DNA of 64,000 bases from Crenobacter intestini (GTDB lineage: Bacteria; Pseudomonadota; Gammaproteobacteria; Burkholderiales; Chromobacteriaceae): the NCBI RefSeq assembly GCF_004919095.1, contig NZ_STGJ01000007.1:1-64000 (forward strand), written 5' to 3'. The notes beneath the pieces were generated by a model. That model was not told where the DNA came from. It saw nothing but the letters and a program-made list of their open reading frames with translations, and made no database searches. Shown piece after piece: positions 24,835 to 34,802 of this stretch (positions within the stretch are counted from its first letter, which is position 1; each line of letters opens with the position of its first letter). The position numbers and the translations under genes are program-made.

Positions 24835-25974
24835 AATCTTGCTCCGTGGCTGCTGGGTGCAGGGTTGTGGATGGCCGCCAGTGTAGCGTCTGCGACCGGT
24901 GCGGACTACATCCTCAGGCAGAATGCGCTTGCCGCGCCGCAGGCGTCCGTCCCCGTCACGGCGCCGCTCGCGCAGGATACGGCCTCGGCGCCGGCTGGCG
25001 GCAGCGCCGCGACGCAGGCGTCTCCCTGGCCATCACTCGAGGGGCGCAAGGTGCGCATCGGCCTGTTGCTGCCGCAGGCCTCTCCCTTGCTGGGTGAGGC
25101 GGCTTCCGTGGTGCGCGCGGGCTTTGCCGCGGCGCTCGCGAGCGAGGCGCGCGGCGACGTCGGCGTGACCGAATACGCGTTTGCCGACCGCACCGGGCTC
25201 GAGCAGGCGTACCGCGCGCTCGTCGCGCATGGGGTCAACGTGGTGGTCGGCCCGATGACGCGCGGCGAGATCGGCCAGCTTGCGCCGCTTACCGGCAGCG
25301 TGCCGGTGCTCGCGCTCAATACCACCGAGGGCCTGGCACCGCGTCCCAAATTTTACAGCCTGTCGCTGTCGGTCGAGGCCGAGGCGCGGCAGGTCGCGTC
25401 GCTGATGAAGGAAGACGGCGTGCAGCGCCCGCTCTTGGTGTTCGGCGCGGATACCCTGTCGCAGCGCCTGCGCGATGCCTTTCTGGAAACCTGGACGGCG
25501 CGTCGCGGGACGGCACCCGCTGTACTGGCGTTCGACACGGCCAGCGGCGCCGCGCTGGACGCGGCGCTGTCCGGCGCCGACGCGGTGTTTTTCGCACTGC
25601 CCGCGCGCGAGTCGGCGCAGCTGAAGATGATCCTGCCGTCCGACCGCCCGGCCTACGCGACGTCGCTCGTCAACGTGCGCGAGAGCTTGCCGGCACTTTC
25701 CGGCGTGCGCTTTGTCGATATGCCGTGGCTCTTGATGCCCGAGCACCCGTTGGTGCGCCAGTATCCGCGCCCGGCGCAGGCGCTGACGGTGCCGACCGAG
25801 CGCCTGTACGCGCTGGGCGTCGACGCCTACCGGCTCGCGCAGAGGCTTGCCGGCACGCCGCCGGCGCCCGGCGCCCGTGTCGACGGGGTGACCGGCGAGC
25901 TGCGCCTGCAGCGCGACCTGCAGTTCCAGCGGACGTTGCCCAGATGGGTGAAGATCGACAGCGCGCAGCCTTGA
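24814..25974 (+). CDS. LppC/LpoA-like penicillin-binding-protein activator
   Basis: About 386 aa. The segment from [20 protein letters not shown] to the end is the LppC periplasmic-binding-protein-like domain, which in gammaproteobacteria activates PBP1A. A GTG at 24814 is preferred: GGCGGAA lies upstream and it provides a KRR-containing signal peptide ([18 protein letters not shown]). ATG 24829 is the alternative. No lipobox cysteine is present ([10 protein letters not shown]), and the N-terminal TPR domain of LpoA is missing, so it would be a soluble periplasmic short form. It is followed by yraN, gmhA and dolP in conserved order. Confidence 0.75.
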   Translation: MIKRRMQNLAPWLLGAGLWMAASVASATGADYILRQNALAAPQASVPVTAPLAQDTASAPAGGSAATQASPWPSLEGRKVRIGLLLPQASPLLGEAASVVRAGFAAALASEARGDVGVTEYAFADRTGLEQAYRALVAHGVNVVVGPMTRGEIGQLAPLTGSVPVLALNTTEGLAPRPKFYSLSLSVEAEARQVASLMKEDGVQRPLLVFGADTLSQRLRDAFLETWTARRGTAPAVLAFDTASGAALDAALSGADAVFFALPARESAQLKMILPSDRPAYATSLVNVRESLPALSGVRFVDMPWLLMPEHPLVRQYPRPAQALTVPTERLYALGVDAYRLAQRLAGTPPAPGARVDGVTGELRLQRDLQFQRTLPRWVKIDSAQP

Positions 25975-26303
25975 GCGGCGCCGACGCCGAAGACCGCGCG
26001 CTTGCGCTGTTGCGCTCGGCCGGCTTGCAGCTGGTGACGCGCAACTGGCGCTGCCCTGGGGGCGAGCTCGACCTGGTGATGCGCGACGGCGCAAGCTGGG
26101 TGTTTGTCGAGGTGAGGCTGCGCGCCTCGCGCCGTTTCGGCGGTGCGCTGGAAAGCATAGACGCGCGCAAGCGCACGCGGCTGGTCAGGGCCGCGACCCG
26201 TTATCTACAGCAGTACCGCGTCGACGCGCCTTGCCGCTTCGACGCGGTGGTATTCGAGGGCGCCGACGCGCCGCCCTTATGGATCAAGGACATCATCGCG
26301 TGA
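25944..26303 (+). CDS. yraN: YraN/UPF0102 endonuclease-like protein
   Basis: A 119-aa protein with the restriction-endonuclease-like core of UPF0102: [17 protein letters not shown] followed by [16 protein letters not shown]. The acidic residues of GGELDL and VEV are the predicted metal site. The role is unknown, probably in DNA processing. The ATG at 25944 makes the gene overlap the end of lppC by 31 bp, implying coupling. Order lppC-yraN-diaA/gmhA-dolP is conserved in proteobacteria. Confidence 0.85.
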   Translation: MGEDRQRAALSGADAEDRALALLRSAGLQLVTRNWRCPGGELDLVMRDGASWVFVEVRLRASRRFGGALESIDARKRTRLVRAATRYLQQYRVDAPCRFDAVVFEGADAPPLWIKDIIA

Positions 26304-26328
26304 ACGCGCGACCACCGAGGAAGGATAG

Positions 26329-26921
<593 letters not shown>

Positions 26922-26922
<1 letters not shown>

Positions 26923-27503
26923 TGAAGCTATGGAAGAGCCTGGTGGTGGCAGGGGTGTGCGCGGCGACGCTGTCTGGCTGTGTCGGCCTGGTTGCCGGCG
27001 GCGCGGTGGGGGCGACGCTGGTCGCGACTGACCGCCGCACCAGCGGCGCGTACGCCGACGACCGGGTGATCGAGACGCGCTCGGCCGCGAAGATCGCCGA
27101 GCGCCTGCCCTCGGCGCATGTGAACGTCACCAGCTTTAACCGTGCGGTACTGCTGACCGGCGAAGTGCCGTCGGCCGAGGCGCGCGCGCAGGCCGAGCAA
27201 CTGGTGCGCGGCCAGCCGGGCGTGCAGAAGACCTGGAACTATCTGGTGGTCGCGCCGGCGAGCCCGCTGTCCGCGCGCAGCAGCGACACCTGGATCACCA
27301 GCAAGGTGCGCGCGCGCATGCTCGACGGCCAGGGCTTCTCGCCGAACGCGGTCAAGGTCGTCACCGAACGCGGCGTGGTCTACCTGCTTGGCCTGGTGAC
27401 GCCGGCCGAGGGGGACGCCGCCGCCCGCGTCGCCAGCGAGACGGCGGGGGTGGCGCAGGTGATTACGGTGTTCGAGCCGATTAGCGAGATCCGCGCGCAG
27501 TAA
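26922..27503 (+). CDS. dolP: DolP/YraP-like BON-domain outer-membrane lipoprotein
   Basis: A 193-aa lipoprotein: the signal peptide ends in a lipobox (LSGC), followed by a short glycine-rich linker. Two BON domains follow: one around DRVIETRSAAKIAERL to GQPGVQKTWNYL, the second around DTWITSKVRARMLD to AGVAQVITVFEP. BON domains bind anionic phospholipids; DolP supports outer-membrane integrity. Translation starts overlap the gmhA TGA. ATG 26919 or 26922 are both possible. It is last in the lppC operon and ends at a clear terminator. Confidence 0.88.
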
Positions 27504-27527
27504 GCCGCGCCGCATTCGCCGTAGCCA

Positions 27528-27559
27528 ACAGCCCGGAGAACCCGGGCTGTCTTTGTTTT
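27528..27559 (+). terminator. Terminator of the lppC-dolP operon
   Basis: ACAGCCCGG / CCGGGCTGT stem with a short loop at 27528-27550, followed by CTTTGTTTT. It borders the stop of the convergent EAL gene. Confidence 0.8.
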
Positions 27560-28725
27560 CAGCGGGCGACCAGCACGTCGGCGCACAGCACGTGCAGGTC
27601 TTCGTCGATCTCGATCGCCATCGACAGCGTCACGCAGTTGCGGGTGTCGGTCATCGACAGATAGGGCTCGCTCATATAGAGCACGCCGGGCTGGTCGATC
27701 GCGTGTTGGAAGTAGCCGCGGCGCGACCACACCGCGCCGGTGGTGTCGGCGAGCGGCGCGAACTTGGGCTGGCCGGTGTCGCTGCTGCCGCGGGCGTTCA
27801 GGTTGCGGCCGATCTGGCGGCCGCTGCTGTCGAGCAGGAAGCAGCGGATCACGTCGGGTAGCGCGAGCATCGGCCGCGCGGCGTCGGTGAAGGCGGTGCC
27901 CTGCATCAGCGCGATCGCGCTTTGCACGAAGGCCTGGCGCGCGAGCTCGATCTGCCGGCGCGAGAGCTTGCGCTTCATCAGTTCGCGCACCATCAGTTCG
28001 TCCCAGCGCGCGTCGACGCGCGGGGTGATCGCCTCGTCCCCATCTGGCACCGGCGCGGGGCGGGCGATGTAGTAACCCTGCACCAGGTCGCAGCCCGACT
28101 CGAGCGCGACCAGCACGTCGGTCTCGGTTTCCACCCCTTCGATCACCACCAGTGCACCGATTTCGTGCATAAGGTGCACCAGTTTGGTAAGCAGGTTGCG
28201 CGTGCGCGGCTGTTCGGTCGAGCGGCGCAGCAGGTTGCGGTCGAACTTCACGAAGTCGGGTTCGAGCAGGCAGACCCGGTCAAGGTTGGAGTGGCCGACG
28301 CCGAAGTCGTCGACCGCGATCAAGAAGCCCTGTTTGCGCAGGCGGCGGGCGTTGTCGATCAGCGCGTCGTCGGCTTCCAGCGCGTGTTCGAGCACTTCGA
28401 GTACCACCTTGGACGGCGAGAGGCCGCTCTCCAGCATGCGTGCGGCCAGCGCGTCGGCGTGGTCGCGGCTGGCGAGCGTCGCCGGGTCGACATTGAGGAA
28501 CAGCCAGCGGTCCGCGCAGGCCTCCTGCGCCGCGTGGCGGCAGTGGGTGGCAGCGACGTCGAGGTCGAAGCGGTGGCGGTCGCCGGTGTGGCGGGCGTAA
28601 GCGTCCAGCGGCGAGATCAGCGCGTCGCCTTCGCGCGCGCGCAACAGGGCCTCGACGCCGACGGTGCGGCGGTGGGCGAGACTGTAGATCGGTTGCTGGT
28701 GGCTTTCCAGGGTCAGTTCGGGCAC
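27559..28725 (-). CDS. EAL c-di-GMP phosphodiesterase with C-terminal sensor domain
   Basis: 388 aa. The EAL domain (about residues 5-235) keeps the catalytic set: VEALLR, the Asn in LFLNVDP, the Glu in VLEVLEH, VDDFGVGHSN, the Lys in FVKFDR, EGVETE and QGYYIARP. It should hydrolyse c-di-GMP. Residues of about 260-388 form a PAS/Cache-like domain (VIRCFLLDSSGRQIG ... GVLYMSEPYLSM) resembling the C-terminus of YkuI-type proteins. There are no transmembrane segments, so it is cytosolic. It could lower the c-di-GMP read by the LapD homologue in this window. Confidence 0.87.
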   Translation of the reverse strand: MPELTLESHQQPIYSLAHRRTVGVEALLRAREGDALISPLDAYARHTGDRHRFDLDVAATHCRHAAQEACADRWLFLNVDPATLASRDHADALAARMLESGLSPSKVVLEVLEHALEADDALIDNARRLRKQGFLIAVDDFGVGHSNLDRVCLLEPDFVKFDRNLLRRSTEQPRTRNLLTKLVHLMHEIGALVVIEGVETETDVLVALESGCDLVQGYYIARPAPVPDGDEAITPRVDARWDELMVRELMKRKLSRRQIELARQAFVQSAIALMQGTAFTDAARPMLALPDVIRCFLLDSSGRQIGRNLNARGSSDTGQPKFAPLADTTGAVWSRRGYFQHAIDQPGVLYMSEPYLSMTDTRNCVTLSMAIEIDEDLHVLCADVLVAR

Positions 28726-28808
28726 GGCAGGCTTTCCAGTGGCAGTCGCGTGTGACTTAGCAAGACGCGTTCCAGTGTACCCGTCGCACGCAGATAGGCA
28801 AACGGCAT

Positions 28809-28834
28809 GAAAAAACGGGCGCCGTGGCGCCCGT
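28809..28834 (-). terminator. Terminator of the Tim44-like gene
   Basis: ACGGGCGCC (28815-28823) / GGCGCCCGT (28826-28834) with a tight loop, followed on the minus strand by a run of T (A run 28809-28815). Confidence 0.75.
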
Positions 28835-28857
28835 CGGGGAAATGCCTGGGATACCGC

Positions 28858-29772
28858 TCAGTCCTGCTGGATGCCGGCGAGCAGCCAGCGCGGGCTGTTG
28901 CCTTCCTTCACGTAGTGCCAGGTCTCGCTGAACGGCTGCGCGGGCGCGCCGACTTCTTCGCTGACCGTGCCGGTGAAACGCACGCTGGCGATATGGCGTC
29001 CGCCTTCGGTTGCCGCGTCGACCACCTGGCAGTCAAGCTGCGGGAAGTCCGCCAGCGTGTGGTTGGCCAGGATCTCGGCGCGGATCTCGGCGAACATCTC
29101 CGGCGTCATGTACTTGCTGATCTCGTCGACGTTGTCCGCCGAGTTGAGGCTTTGCAGGTGCATGAAGGTCGCCTTGGCCTGACGCAGGAAGTGCGCGGTC
29201 TCGGTGCCGTCCGGCAGGCGCTGGGCGCCGAAGGCCGGTGCGCTGGCTGCAGCGGCGGCGCCGCCGGCGAGGCCGGAGCCGATCTTCGGGATGCCGCCGA
29301 ACTGGGCCGGAGCCGGCGCGGGCGCCGGTTGCGGGGCCGCGTACGGGCCTGCCGGTTGCGGCACGCGCATGGCAGGGGCGGCCGGGTGCGCGGCGCGGCG
29401 GCGGAACAGCATCATGCCGCCGACGAATAGCAGGCCGAGCATGGCCAGCGTGCCCCAAGGCATGCCCGAGCCGCTCTCGCTGGCGCCGGACGACGAGTCG
29501 CTCATCGCCGAGCCGAGCATGTAGCCGGCGGCGGCGCCGGCCGCACCGGCGGCGACGGCGGTGCCCAGCCCCGGGCCCTTGCGCGGCTGCTGGGCAGGCG
29601 CCATCGGCTGCGCTGGCTGCATCGGTGCCGGCTGTTGATAACTCTGGCTCGGGGTCGAGCGCTTCATGCCGAAACTCTTGCTCTTGCCGAGCTTGGCCGC
29701 TTCGGCAAAGGGCGCCGCGAGCAGCGTTGCCAGCGAGAACGCGAGAACGGCTGTCTTCGCGCGAGTAACCAT
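28858..29772 (-). CDS. Tim44-like domain membrane protein
   Basis: 304 aa. A signal peptide (TAVLAFSLATLLAAPFAEA) is followed by a Gln/Pro-rich linker, a glycine/alanine hydrophobic stretch, one transmembrane helix (WGTLAMLGLLFVGGMMLF), an Ala/Pro linker and a C-terminal Tim44-like domain (about residues 185-304, FLRQAKATFMHLQSLNSADN to WLLAGIQQD). The bacterial family is widespread in betaproteobacteria with no firm function; it may organise membrane proteins. The ATG at 29772 has an AGGAG Shine-Dalgarno. It is monocistronic, with its own terminator. Confidence 0.82.
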   Translation of the reverse strand: MVTRAKTAVLAFSLATLLAAPFAEAAKLGKSKSFGMKRSTPSQSYQQPAPMQPAQPMAPAQQPRKGPGLGTAVAAGAAGAAAGYMLGSAMSDSSSGASESGSGMPWGTLAMLGLLFVGGMMLFRRRAAHPAAPAMRVPQPAGPYAAPQPAPAPAPAQFGGIPKIGSGLAGGAAAAASAPAFGAQRLPDGTETAHFLRQAKATFMHLQSLNSADNVDEISKYMTPEMFAEIRAEILANHTLADFPQLDCQVVDAATEGGRHIASVRFTGTVSEEVGAPAQPFSETWHYVKEGNSPRWLLAGIQQD

Positions 29773-29830
29773 GTGTGTATCTCCTGTGAGGGGGTTGGGC
29801 TGTGACCGGCCCGTGTCAGACAAAGTTCGG

Positions 29831-30520
29831 TCAGAGCGCGACTATTTCAAGCACTTCGGCGCAGCCGTCGGCCACCCGGAAGCGCACGTCGCAGTCGTAG
29901 AGGCGTACGCCGTACACGCGGTCCGGATCCTGCTGGTAAGCCGGGCGCGGGTCCTGCGCCAGCACTTCCTCGGCCAGCTGCTCCAGATCCTTCGCGTGTC
30001 CGGCGAGGGCGAGCTGCTGCAGCGCCTTGGGCTGCCAGCGCACGGCCAGCCGGGGCGGCGGTCCGTCGACGAAGCCGGCGCGCGCGTCGCTGACCGCCTC
30101 GACGAAGGGGATGTAGGGCTTGATGTCGAGCACCGGCGTGCCGTCGACCAGGTCGGCGCCGGAAACATGCAGGCGCACGCCGTTCTCGGTGTCGACCGCG
30201 TGCAGGCGCACCAGCGACAGCCCCAGCGGGTTGGGGCGGTGGGTGGCGCGGCTGGCGAACACGCCGACCTTGCGGTTGCCGCCCAGCCGCGGCGGGCGCA
30301 CCAAGGGCTGCCAGCCGCGTTCGGCGGTCTGGTGGAACACGAACTGCAGCCACAGGTGGGAGAAGGCGTCGAGCCCGCGCACCGCGTCGGGCTGGTCGAA
30401 GGGAGGCAGCAACTCGACGGTCTGCCGCGCCGACGGCGCGAGGGACGGCTGGCGCGGCACGCCGAATTTGTCGCGGAACGGCGAGCGAACCAGCGCGACC
30501 GGGGTGAAGGTGTAGTCCAT
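29831..30520 (-). CDS. trmO: tRNA (N6-threonylcarbamoyladenosine37-N6)-methyltransferase
   Basis: A 229-aa TrmO/TsaA-like protein. Landmarks: VALVRSPFRDKFGVPRQP, SHLWLQFVFH, FASRATHRPNPLGLSLV, VDGTPVLDIKPYIPF and a C-terminal DPDRVYGVRLYD segment. It adds a methyl group to t6A37 in threonine tRNAs using S-adenosylmethionine. The ATG at 30520 begins exactly at the conserved domain. It is on the same strand as the following Tim44-like gene and the preceding acyltransferase gene but not tightly linked. Confidence 0.9.
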   Translation of the reverse strand: MDYTFTPVALVRSPFRDKFGVPRQPSLAPSARQTVELLPPFDQPDAVRGLDAFSHLWLQFVFHQTAERGWQPLVRPPRLGGNRKVGVFASRATHRPNPLGLSLVRLHAVDTENGVRLHVSGADLVDGTPVLDIKPYIPFVEAVSDARAGFVDGPPPRLAVRWQPKALQQLALAGHAKDLEQLAEEVLAQDPRPAYQQDPDRVYGVRLYDCDVRFRVADGCAEVLEIVAL

Positions 30521-30563
30521 CGGCCGATTGTAGTGGCCGCGGCCCGCCCTGCCAAAGCCGGCT

Positions 30564-31310
30564 TCAGCCGCCGAAATGGCGCAGGTGGCGGCCGGCGAGC
30601 CGCTCAAGCGGCAACAGCACAAAGAAGTCGGCGCAGTTGAAGTCGGCGTCCCACGCCGGCTCGCCGCACACCCACGCGCCGGCGCGCAGGTAGCCGCGCA
30701 GCAGCGGCGGCATCGGCTGCAGGGCCGGCGGGGTGTGGATGTCGGCCAGCGGCAGCGCGAGGCGCGGGGTCACCCGCCACTCGGCCGGCGACAGGTGGGC
30801 CGTCTCGACGCGGCGGTGGACGCTGGCCGCCAGGTGGCCGCCGTCGGCGAGGCCGACGCTGGCGCAGCCGGCCAGGTAGCGTGCGCCATGCCGGCGTGCG
30901 TAGTCGGCGAGCGCCCCCCACAGCAGCGCGATCACCGCACCGCCGCGGTAGTCGGCGTGCACGCACGAGCGGCCGACCTCGAGCAGCGCGGGCTTGAGCG
31001 CGGCAAGCCGCGACAGGTCGAATTCGTGCTCGCTGTACAGCCTGGGCAGGCGGGCCGCCTGCTGCGGGGGAAGCAGGCGGTAGGTGCCGACGACGAGGCC
31101 GTTGTGACGGTCCTCGACGATCAGGTGGTCGCAGCAGGCGTCGTATTCGTCGCGGTCCAGCCCCTCGTGCGCCGAGGGCAGCGCTGCGCCAAGCTCTTCG
31201 GCGAACACCGCGTAACGCAGGGCCTGCGCGCGGCGGACGTCGTCGGGGCTGCTGGCAAGGCGTACGCCAAGACGGGTGGCGGGCGTGGCTCGTTGGGCGA
31301 GTTGCAGCAT
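30564..31310 (-). CDS. OlsB-like GNAT N-acyltransferase
   Basis: A 248-aa acyltransferase of the hemolysin/OlsB type. Landmarks: RYAVFAEELGA, VVGTYRLLPPQQA, LEVGRSCVHADYRGG and YLAGCASVGLADGG. OlsB attaches a 3-hydroxy fatty acyl group to ornithine, the first step of ornithine lipid synthesis. No OlsA gene is adjacent, so ornithine lipid production is inferred from the family only. The ATG at 31310 has an AGGAG Shine-Dalgarno. It is divergent from mnmG. Confidence 0.8.
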   Translation of the reverse strand: MLQLAQRATPATRLGVRLASSPDDVRRAQALRYAVFAEELGAALPSAHEGLDRDEYDACCDHLIVEDRHNGLVVGTYRLLPPQQAARLPRLYSEHEFDLSRLAALKPALLEVGRSCVHADYRGGAVIALLWGALADYARRHGARYLAGCASVGLADGGHLAASVHRRVETAHLSPAEWRVTPRLALPLADIHTPPALQPMPPLLRGYLRAGAWVCGEPAWDADFNCADFFVLLPLERLAGRHLRHFGG

Positions 31311-31497
31311 CGGTCGGCTCCTGAGGGGGGGATGCCTTGATGCTGCGTGCACAAGTTGACGGCGCGTTTGCAGGACAATGATGTTTTTATGAAGTCGGTA
31401 CGAGGCCTGTCCGCCATACCCCTGTCAAATCAATGTCTTAGCCCGTGGCGGTGTTTTGGCGTACAATGCCCGGCTTTGCTGGATTTCTGGGTTGAGC

Positions 31498-33390
31498 ATG
31501 ATCTATCCGACGACTTTCGACGTGATTGTGGTGGGCGGCGGCCACGCCGGTACCGAGGCCGCGCTGGCGGCGGCGCGCATGGGGCAGCAGACGCTGCTCC
31601 TGACGCACAATATCGAGACGCTGGGGCAGATGAGCTGCAACCCGTCGATCGGCGGCATCGGCAAGGGCCATCTGGTCAAGGAAGTCGACGCGCTGGGCGG
31701 CGCGATGGCGCTGGCGACCGATATCGGCGGCATCCAGTTCCGCACGCTGAACGCGTCGAAGGGGCCGGCGGTGCGCGCGACGCGCGCGCAGGCCGACCGC
31801 ATCCTCTATAAGGCGGCGATCCGCGACATGCTGGAGAACCAGCCCAACCTCACGCTGTTCCAGCAACCGGTCGACGACCTGCTGCTGGAGGGCGACCGCG
31901 TCGCCGGCGCGGTCACCGCGATCGGCGTGGTGTTCCGCGCGCGCACCGTGGTGCTGACCGTCGGTACCTTCCTGTCGGGCAAGATCCACGTCGGCCTGGA
32001 AAACTATACCGGTGGGCGCGCCGGCGACGCTGCGGCGACCGTGCTCGGGGCGCGTCTGCGCGAACTCTCGCTGCCGGTCGGCCGCCTGAAGACCGGCACG
32101 CCGCCGCGCATCGACGGGCGCTCGATCGACTTTTCCGTGCTCGAAGTGCAGCCGGGCGACACGCCCGAGCCGGTGTTCTCGTTCCGCGGCAACCGCACGA
32201 TGCACCCGAGGCAGTTGCCTTGCTGGGTCACCCACACCAACTTGCGCACCCACGAAATCATCCGCTCCGGCTTCGACCGCAGCCCGATGTTCACCGGCAA
32301 GATCGAGGGCGTAGGCCCGCGCTACTGCCCGTCGATCGAGGACAAGATCAACCGCTTCGCCGACAAGGACAGCCACCAGATCTTCCTCGAGCCGGAAGGG
32401 CTGACCACGCACGAGATCTACCCGAACGGGGTGTCGACCTCGCTGCCGTTCGACATCCAGCTGGCCGCGCTGCGCTCGATGAAGGGGCTGGAGAACGTGC
32501 ACATCCTGCGCCCCGGCTACGCGATCGAGTACGACTACTTCGACCCGCGCGGCCTGAAGTCGACCTTCGAGAGCAAGGCGATCGCCGGCCTGTTCTTCGC
32601 CGGGCAGATCAACGGCACCACCGGCTACGAGGAGGCCGCCGCGCAGGGCCTGCTCGCCGGCCTGAACGCTGCGCTTTACAGCCGTGACCAAGAGGGCTGG
32701 TGCCCGCGCCGCGACGAGGCGTACCTCGGCGTGATGGCCGACGACCTGGTGACCAAGGGCGTGGCCGAGCCCTACCGCATGTTCACCAGCCGCGCCGAAT
32801 ACCGGCTGCAGTTGCGCGAGGACAACGCCGACCTGCGCCTGACCGAGACGGGGCGCAAGCTCGGCCTGGTCGGCGACGCGCAATGGGACGCGTATTGCCG
32901 CAAGCGCGACGCGGTCGAGGCGGAAAAACAACGCCTGGCGGCGACCTATATCCACCCGGCCAGGCTGCCGGCCGGCGAGGCCGAGCGGGTGACCGGTCAG
33001 GCGCTGGCCCGCGAATACAGCCTGCTCGAACTGTTGCGCCGCCCCGGCGTCGACTACGCGGCGCTGATGACGCTGGAGGGCGCGGGCGAGGGCCTGCCGG
33101 CGGGCGAAGTTGCCGAGCAGGTTGAAATTCAGGTCAAATACCAGGGCTATATCGACCGCCAGAACGAAGAGCTGGCGCGCCAGGACAGGCTGGACGACAT
33201 CCGGCTGCCGGAGGGTCTGGACTTCACGCAGGTGTCCGGCCTGTCCAAGGAAGTGCAACAGAAACTGACGCAGCAGCAGCCCGAGACGCTGGGCCAGGCT
33301 TCGCGCATCCAGGGGGTGACGCCGGCCGCAGTGGCGCTGCTGATGGTCTACCTCAAACGCGGCCTGGGCCAGACGAAGAAAGACGCATGA
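31498..33390 (+). CDS. mnmG: tRNA uridine-5-carboxymethylaminomethyl synthesis enzyme
   Basis: A 630-aa FAD protein (GidA). The dinucleotide motif is [68 protein letters not shown] and the C-terminal helical domain ending [16 protein letters not shown] are present. With MnmE it modifies U34 of several tRNAs. The ATG at 31498 is chosen because conserved sequence begins at [15 protein letters not shown]. It is first in mnmG-rsmG-parA-parB, a conserved near-origin order. Confidence 0.97.
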   Translation: MIYPTTFDVIVVGGGHAGTEAALAAARMGQQTLLLTHNIETLGQMSCNPSIGGIGKGHLVKEVDALGGAMALATDIGGIQFRTLNASKGPAVRATRAQADRILYKAAIRDMLENQPNLTLFQQPVDDLLLEGDRVAGAVTAIGVVFRARTVVLTVGTFLSGKIHVGLENYTGGRAGDAAATVLGARLRELSLPVGRLKTGTPPRIDGRSIDFSVLEVQPGDTPEPVFSFRGNRTMHPRQLPCWVTHTNLRTHEIIRSGFDRSPMFTGKIEGVGPRYCPSIEDKINRFADKDSHQIFLEPEGLTTHEIYPNGVSTSLPFDIQLAALRSMKGLENVHILRPGYAIEYDYFDPRGLKSTFESKAIAGLFFAGQINGTTGYEEAAAQGLLAGLNAALYSRDQEGWCPRRDEAYLGVMADDLVTKGVAEPYRMFTSRAEYRLQLREDNADLRLTETGRKLGLVGDAQWDAYCRKRDAVEAEKQRLAATYIHPARLPAGEAERVTGQALAREYSLLELLRRPGVDYAALMTLEGAGEGLPAGEVAEQVEIQVKYQGYIDRQNEELARQDRLDDIRLPEGLDFTQVSGLSKEVQQKLTQQQPETLGQASRIQGVTPAAVALLMVYLKRGLGQTKKDA

Positions 33391-34013
33391 CACATTCCGA
33401 AGAACTGCGGCGCGGGGTCGCCGCGCTGGGCCTGGCGCTGGACGAAGCGCAGCTTGACAAGCTGGCCGGCTACCTGGCCCTGCTCGGCAAGTGGAACCAC
33501 ACCTACAACCTGACCGCGGTGCGCGACGAAGCGCGCATGGTCAGCCATCACCTGCTCGACAGCCTGACGCTGGTGCCTTACCTCGAGGGGCATCACCGCC
33601 TGCTCGACGTCGGCTCGGGCGGCGGCATGCCGGGCATCCCGGCGGCGATCGCGCGCCCCGACCTGTCGGTGGTGCTGCTCGACGCCAACAGCAAGAAGAC
33701 GAGCTTCCTGCGCCAGGCGGCGATCGAACTGGGCCTCACCAACGTCGAGGTGGTGACCAGCCGCGTCGAGGCGTACCAGCCGGAACAGAAGTTCGACCTG
33801 ATCACCAGCCGTGCGTTTTCCGAGCTGGCCGACTTCGTGCGCCTGACGCCGCACCTGTTGGCCGACGGCGGCCAGTGGCTGGCGATGAAGGGTGTCTGGC
33901 CGTACGAGGAGATCGCCCAGTTGCCCGCCGGTGTCGAGGTGGTCGAGGTGCTGCCGCTGGCGGTGCCCGGCCTCGAGGCCGAGCGGCATCTGGTCAGGAT
34001 CGCGCAGCGATGA
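33387..34013 (+). CDS. rsmG: 16S rRNA (guanine527-N7)-methyltransferase
   Basis: A 208-aa RsmG (GidB) with [13 protein letters not shown], the SAM loop [17 protein letters not shown], and [13 protein letters not shown]. It methylates G527 in 16S rRNA. The start overlaps the mnmG stop by 4 bp (ATGA) and the stop overlaps the parA start the same way, so translation is probably coupled through the cluster. Confidence 0.96.
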   Translation: MTHSEELRRGVAALGLALDEAQLDKLAGYLALLGKWNHTYNLTAVRDEARMVSHHLLDSLTLVPYLEGHHRLLDVGSGGGMPGIPAAIARPDLSVVLLDANSKKTSFLRQAAIELGLTNVEVVTSRVEAYQPEQKFDLITSRAFSELADFVRLTPHLLADGGQWLAMKGVWPYEEIAQLPAGVEVVEVLPLAVPGLEAERHLVRIAQR

Positions 34014-34801
34014 GCGCGCGCGTCATCGCCATCGCCAACCAGAAGGGCGGCGTCGGCAAGACCACCACTGCAGTCAACCTGGCCACCGGGCTCGCCCAGC
34101 TCGGGCGGCGGGTGCTGCTGGTCGACCTCGACCCGCAGGCCAACGCGACCATGGGCAGCGGCATCCAGAAGAGCGGCCTCAAGCACACGGTCTACCAGGT
34201 GCTGCTCGGCGACGAGGAACTCGCCGAGGTGCGCCAGCGCTCGCACGAGGGCGGCTACGACGTGCTGCCGGCGACGCGCGACCTGGGCGGTGCCGAGGTC
34301 GAGCTGGTGCAGGAGCTGGCGCGCGAGGCGCGGCTGAAGAACGCGATCGCGCAGGTCGAGGACGAGTACGACTACGTGCTGATCGACAGCCCGCCGTCGC
34401 TGACCCTGCTCACGCTGAACGGGCTGGTCGCCGCGCAGGGCGTGCTGATCCCGATGGTGTGCGAGTACTACGCGCTCGAAGGCCTGTCCGACCTGGTGAC
34501 CACGCTGCGCAAGGTGCGCACCGCGGTCAACCCGAAGATCGAGATCCTTGGCCTGGTGCGCACCATGTTCGACGCGCGCAGCAACCTGTCGCAGCAGGTG
34601 TCCGCCCAGCTGGCGGCGCACTTCGGCGACAAGGTGTTCAACACGGTGATCCCGCGCAATGTCCGTCTGGCCGAGGCGCCCAGCCACGGGCTGCCCGGCG
34701 TCGTCTACGACCCCTCTTCGCGCGGTGCGCAGGCCTACCAGGCGCTGGCGGCCGAGCTGGTCGCCCGTCTCGAAGGCGCGGCCGCCACGGAAGTACGCTG
34801 A
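34010..34801 (+). CDS. parA: Chromosome partitioning ATPase ParA
   Basis: A 263-aa Walker-type ATPase: the deviant Walker A motif is [16 protein letters not shown] (lysine signature), with [14 protein letters not shown] and [14 protein letters not shown] following. It moves the origin region by ATP-driven binding to the nucleoid, regulated by ParB. It overlaps the rsmG stop and is one base from parB. No parS site was recognised by eye in this window. Confidence 0.97.
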   Translation: MSARVIAIANQKGGVGKTTTAVNLATGLAQLGRRVLLVDLDPQANATMGSGIQKSGLKHTVYQVLLGDEELAEVRQRSHEGGYDVLPATRDLGGAEVELVQELAREARLKNAIAQVEDEYDYVLIDSPPSLTLLTLNGLVAAQGVLIPMVCEYYALEGLSDLVTTLRKVRTAVNPKIEILGLVRTMFDARSNLSQQVSAQLAAHFGDKVFNTVIPRNVRLAEAPSHGLPGVVYDPSSRGAQAYQALAAELVARLEGAAATEVR

Positions 34802-34802
34802 T

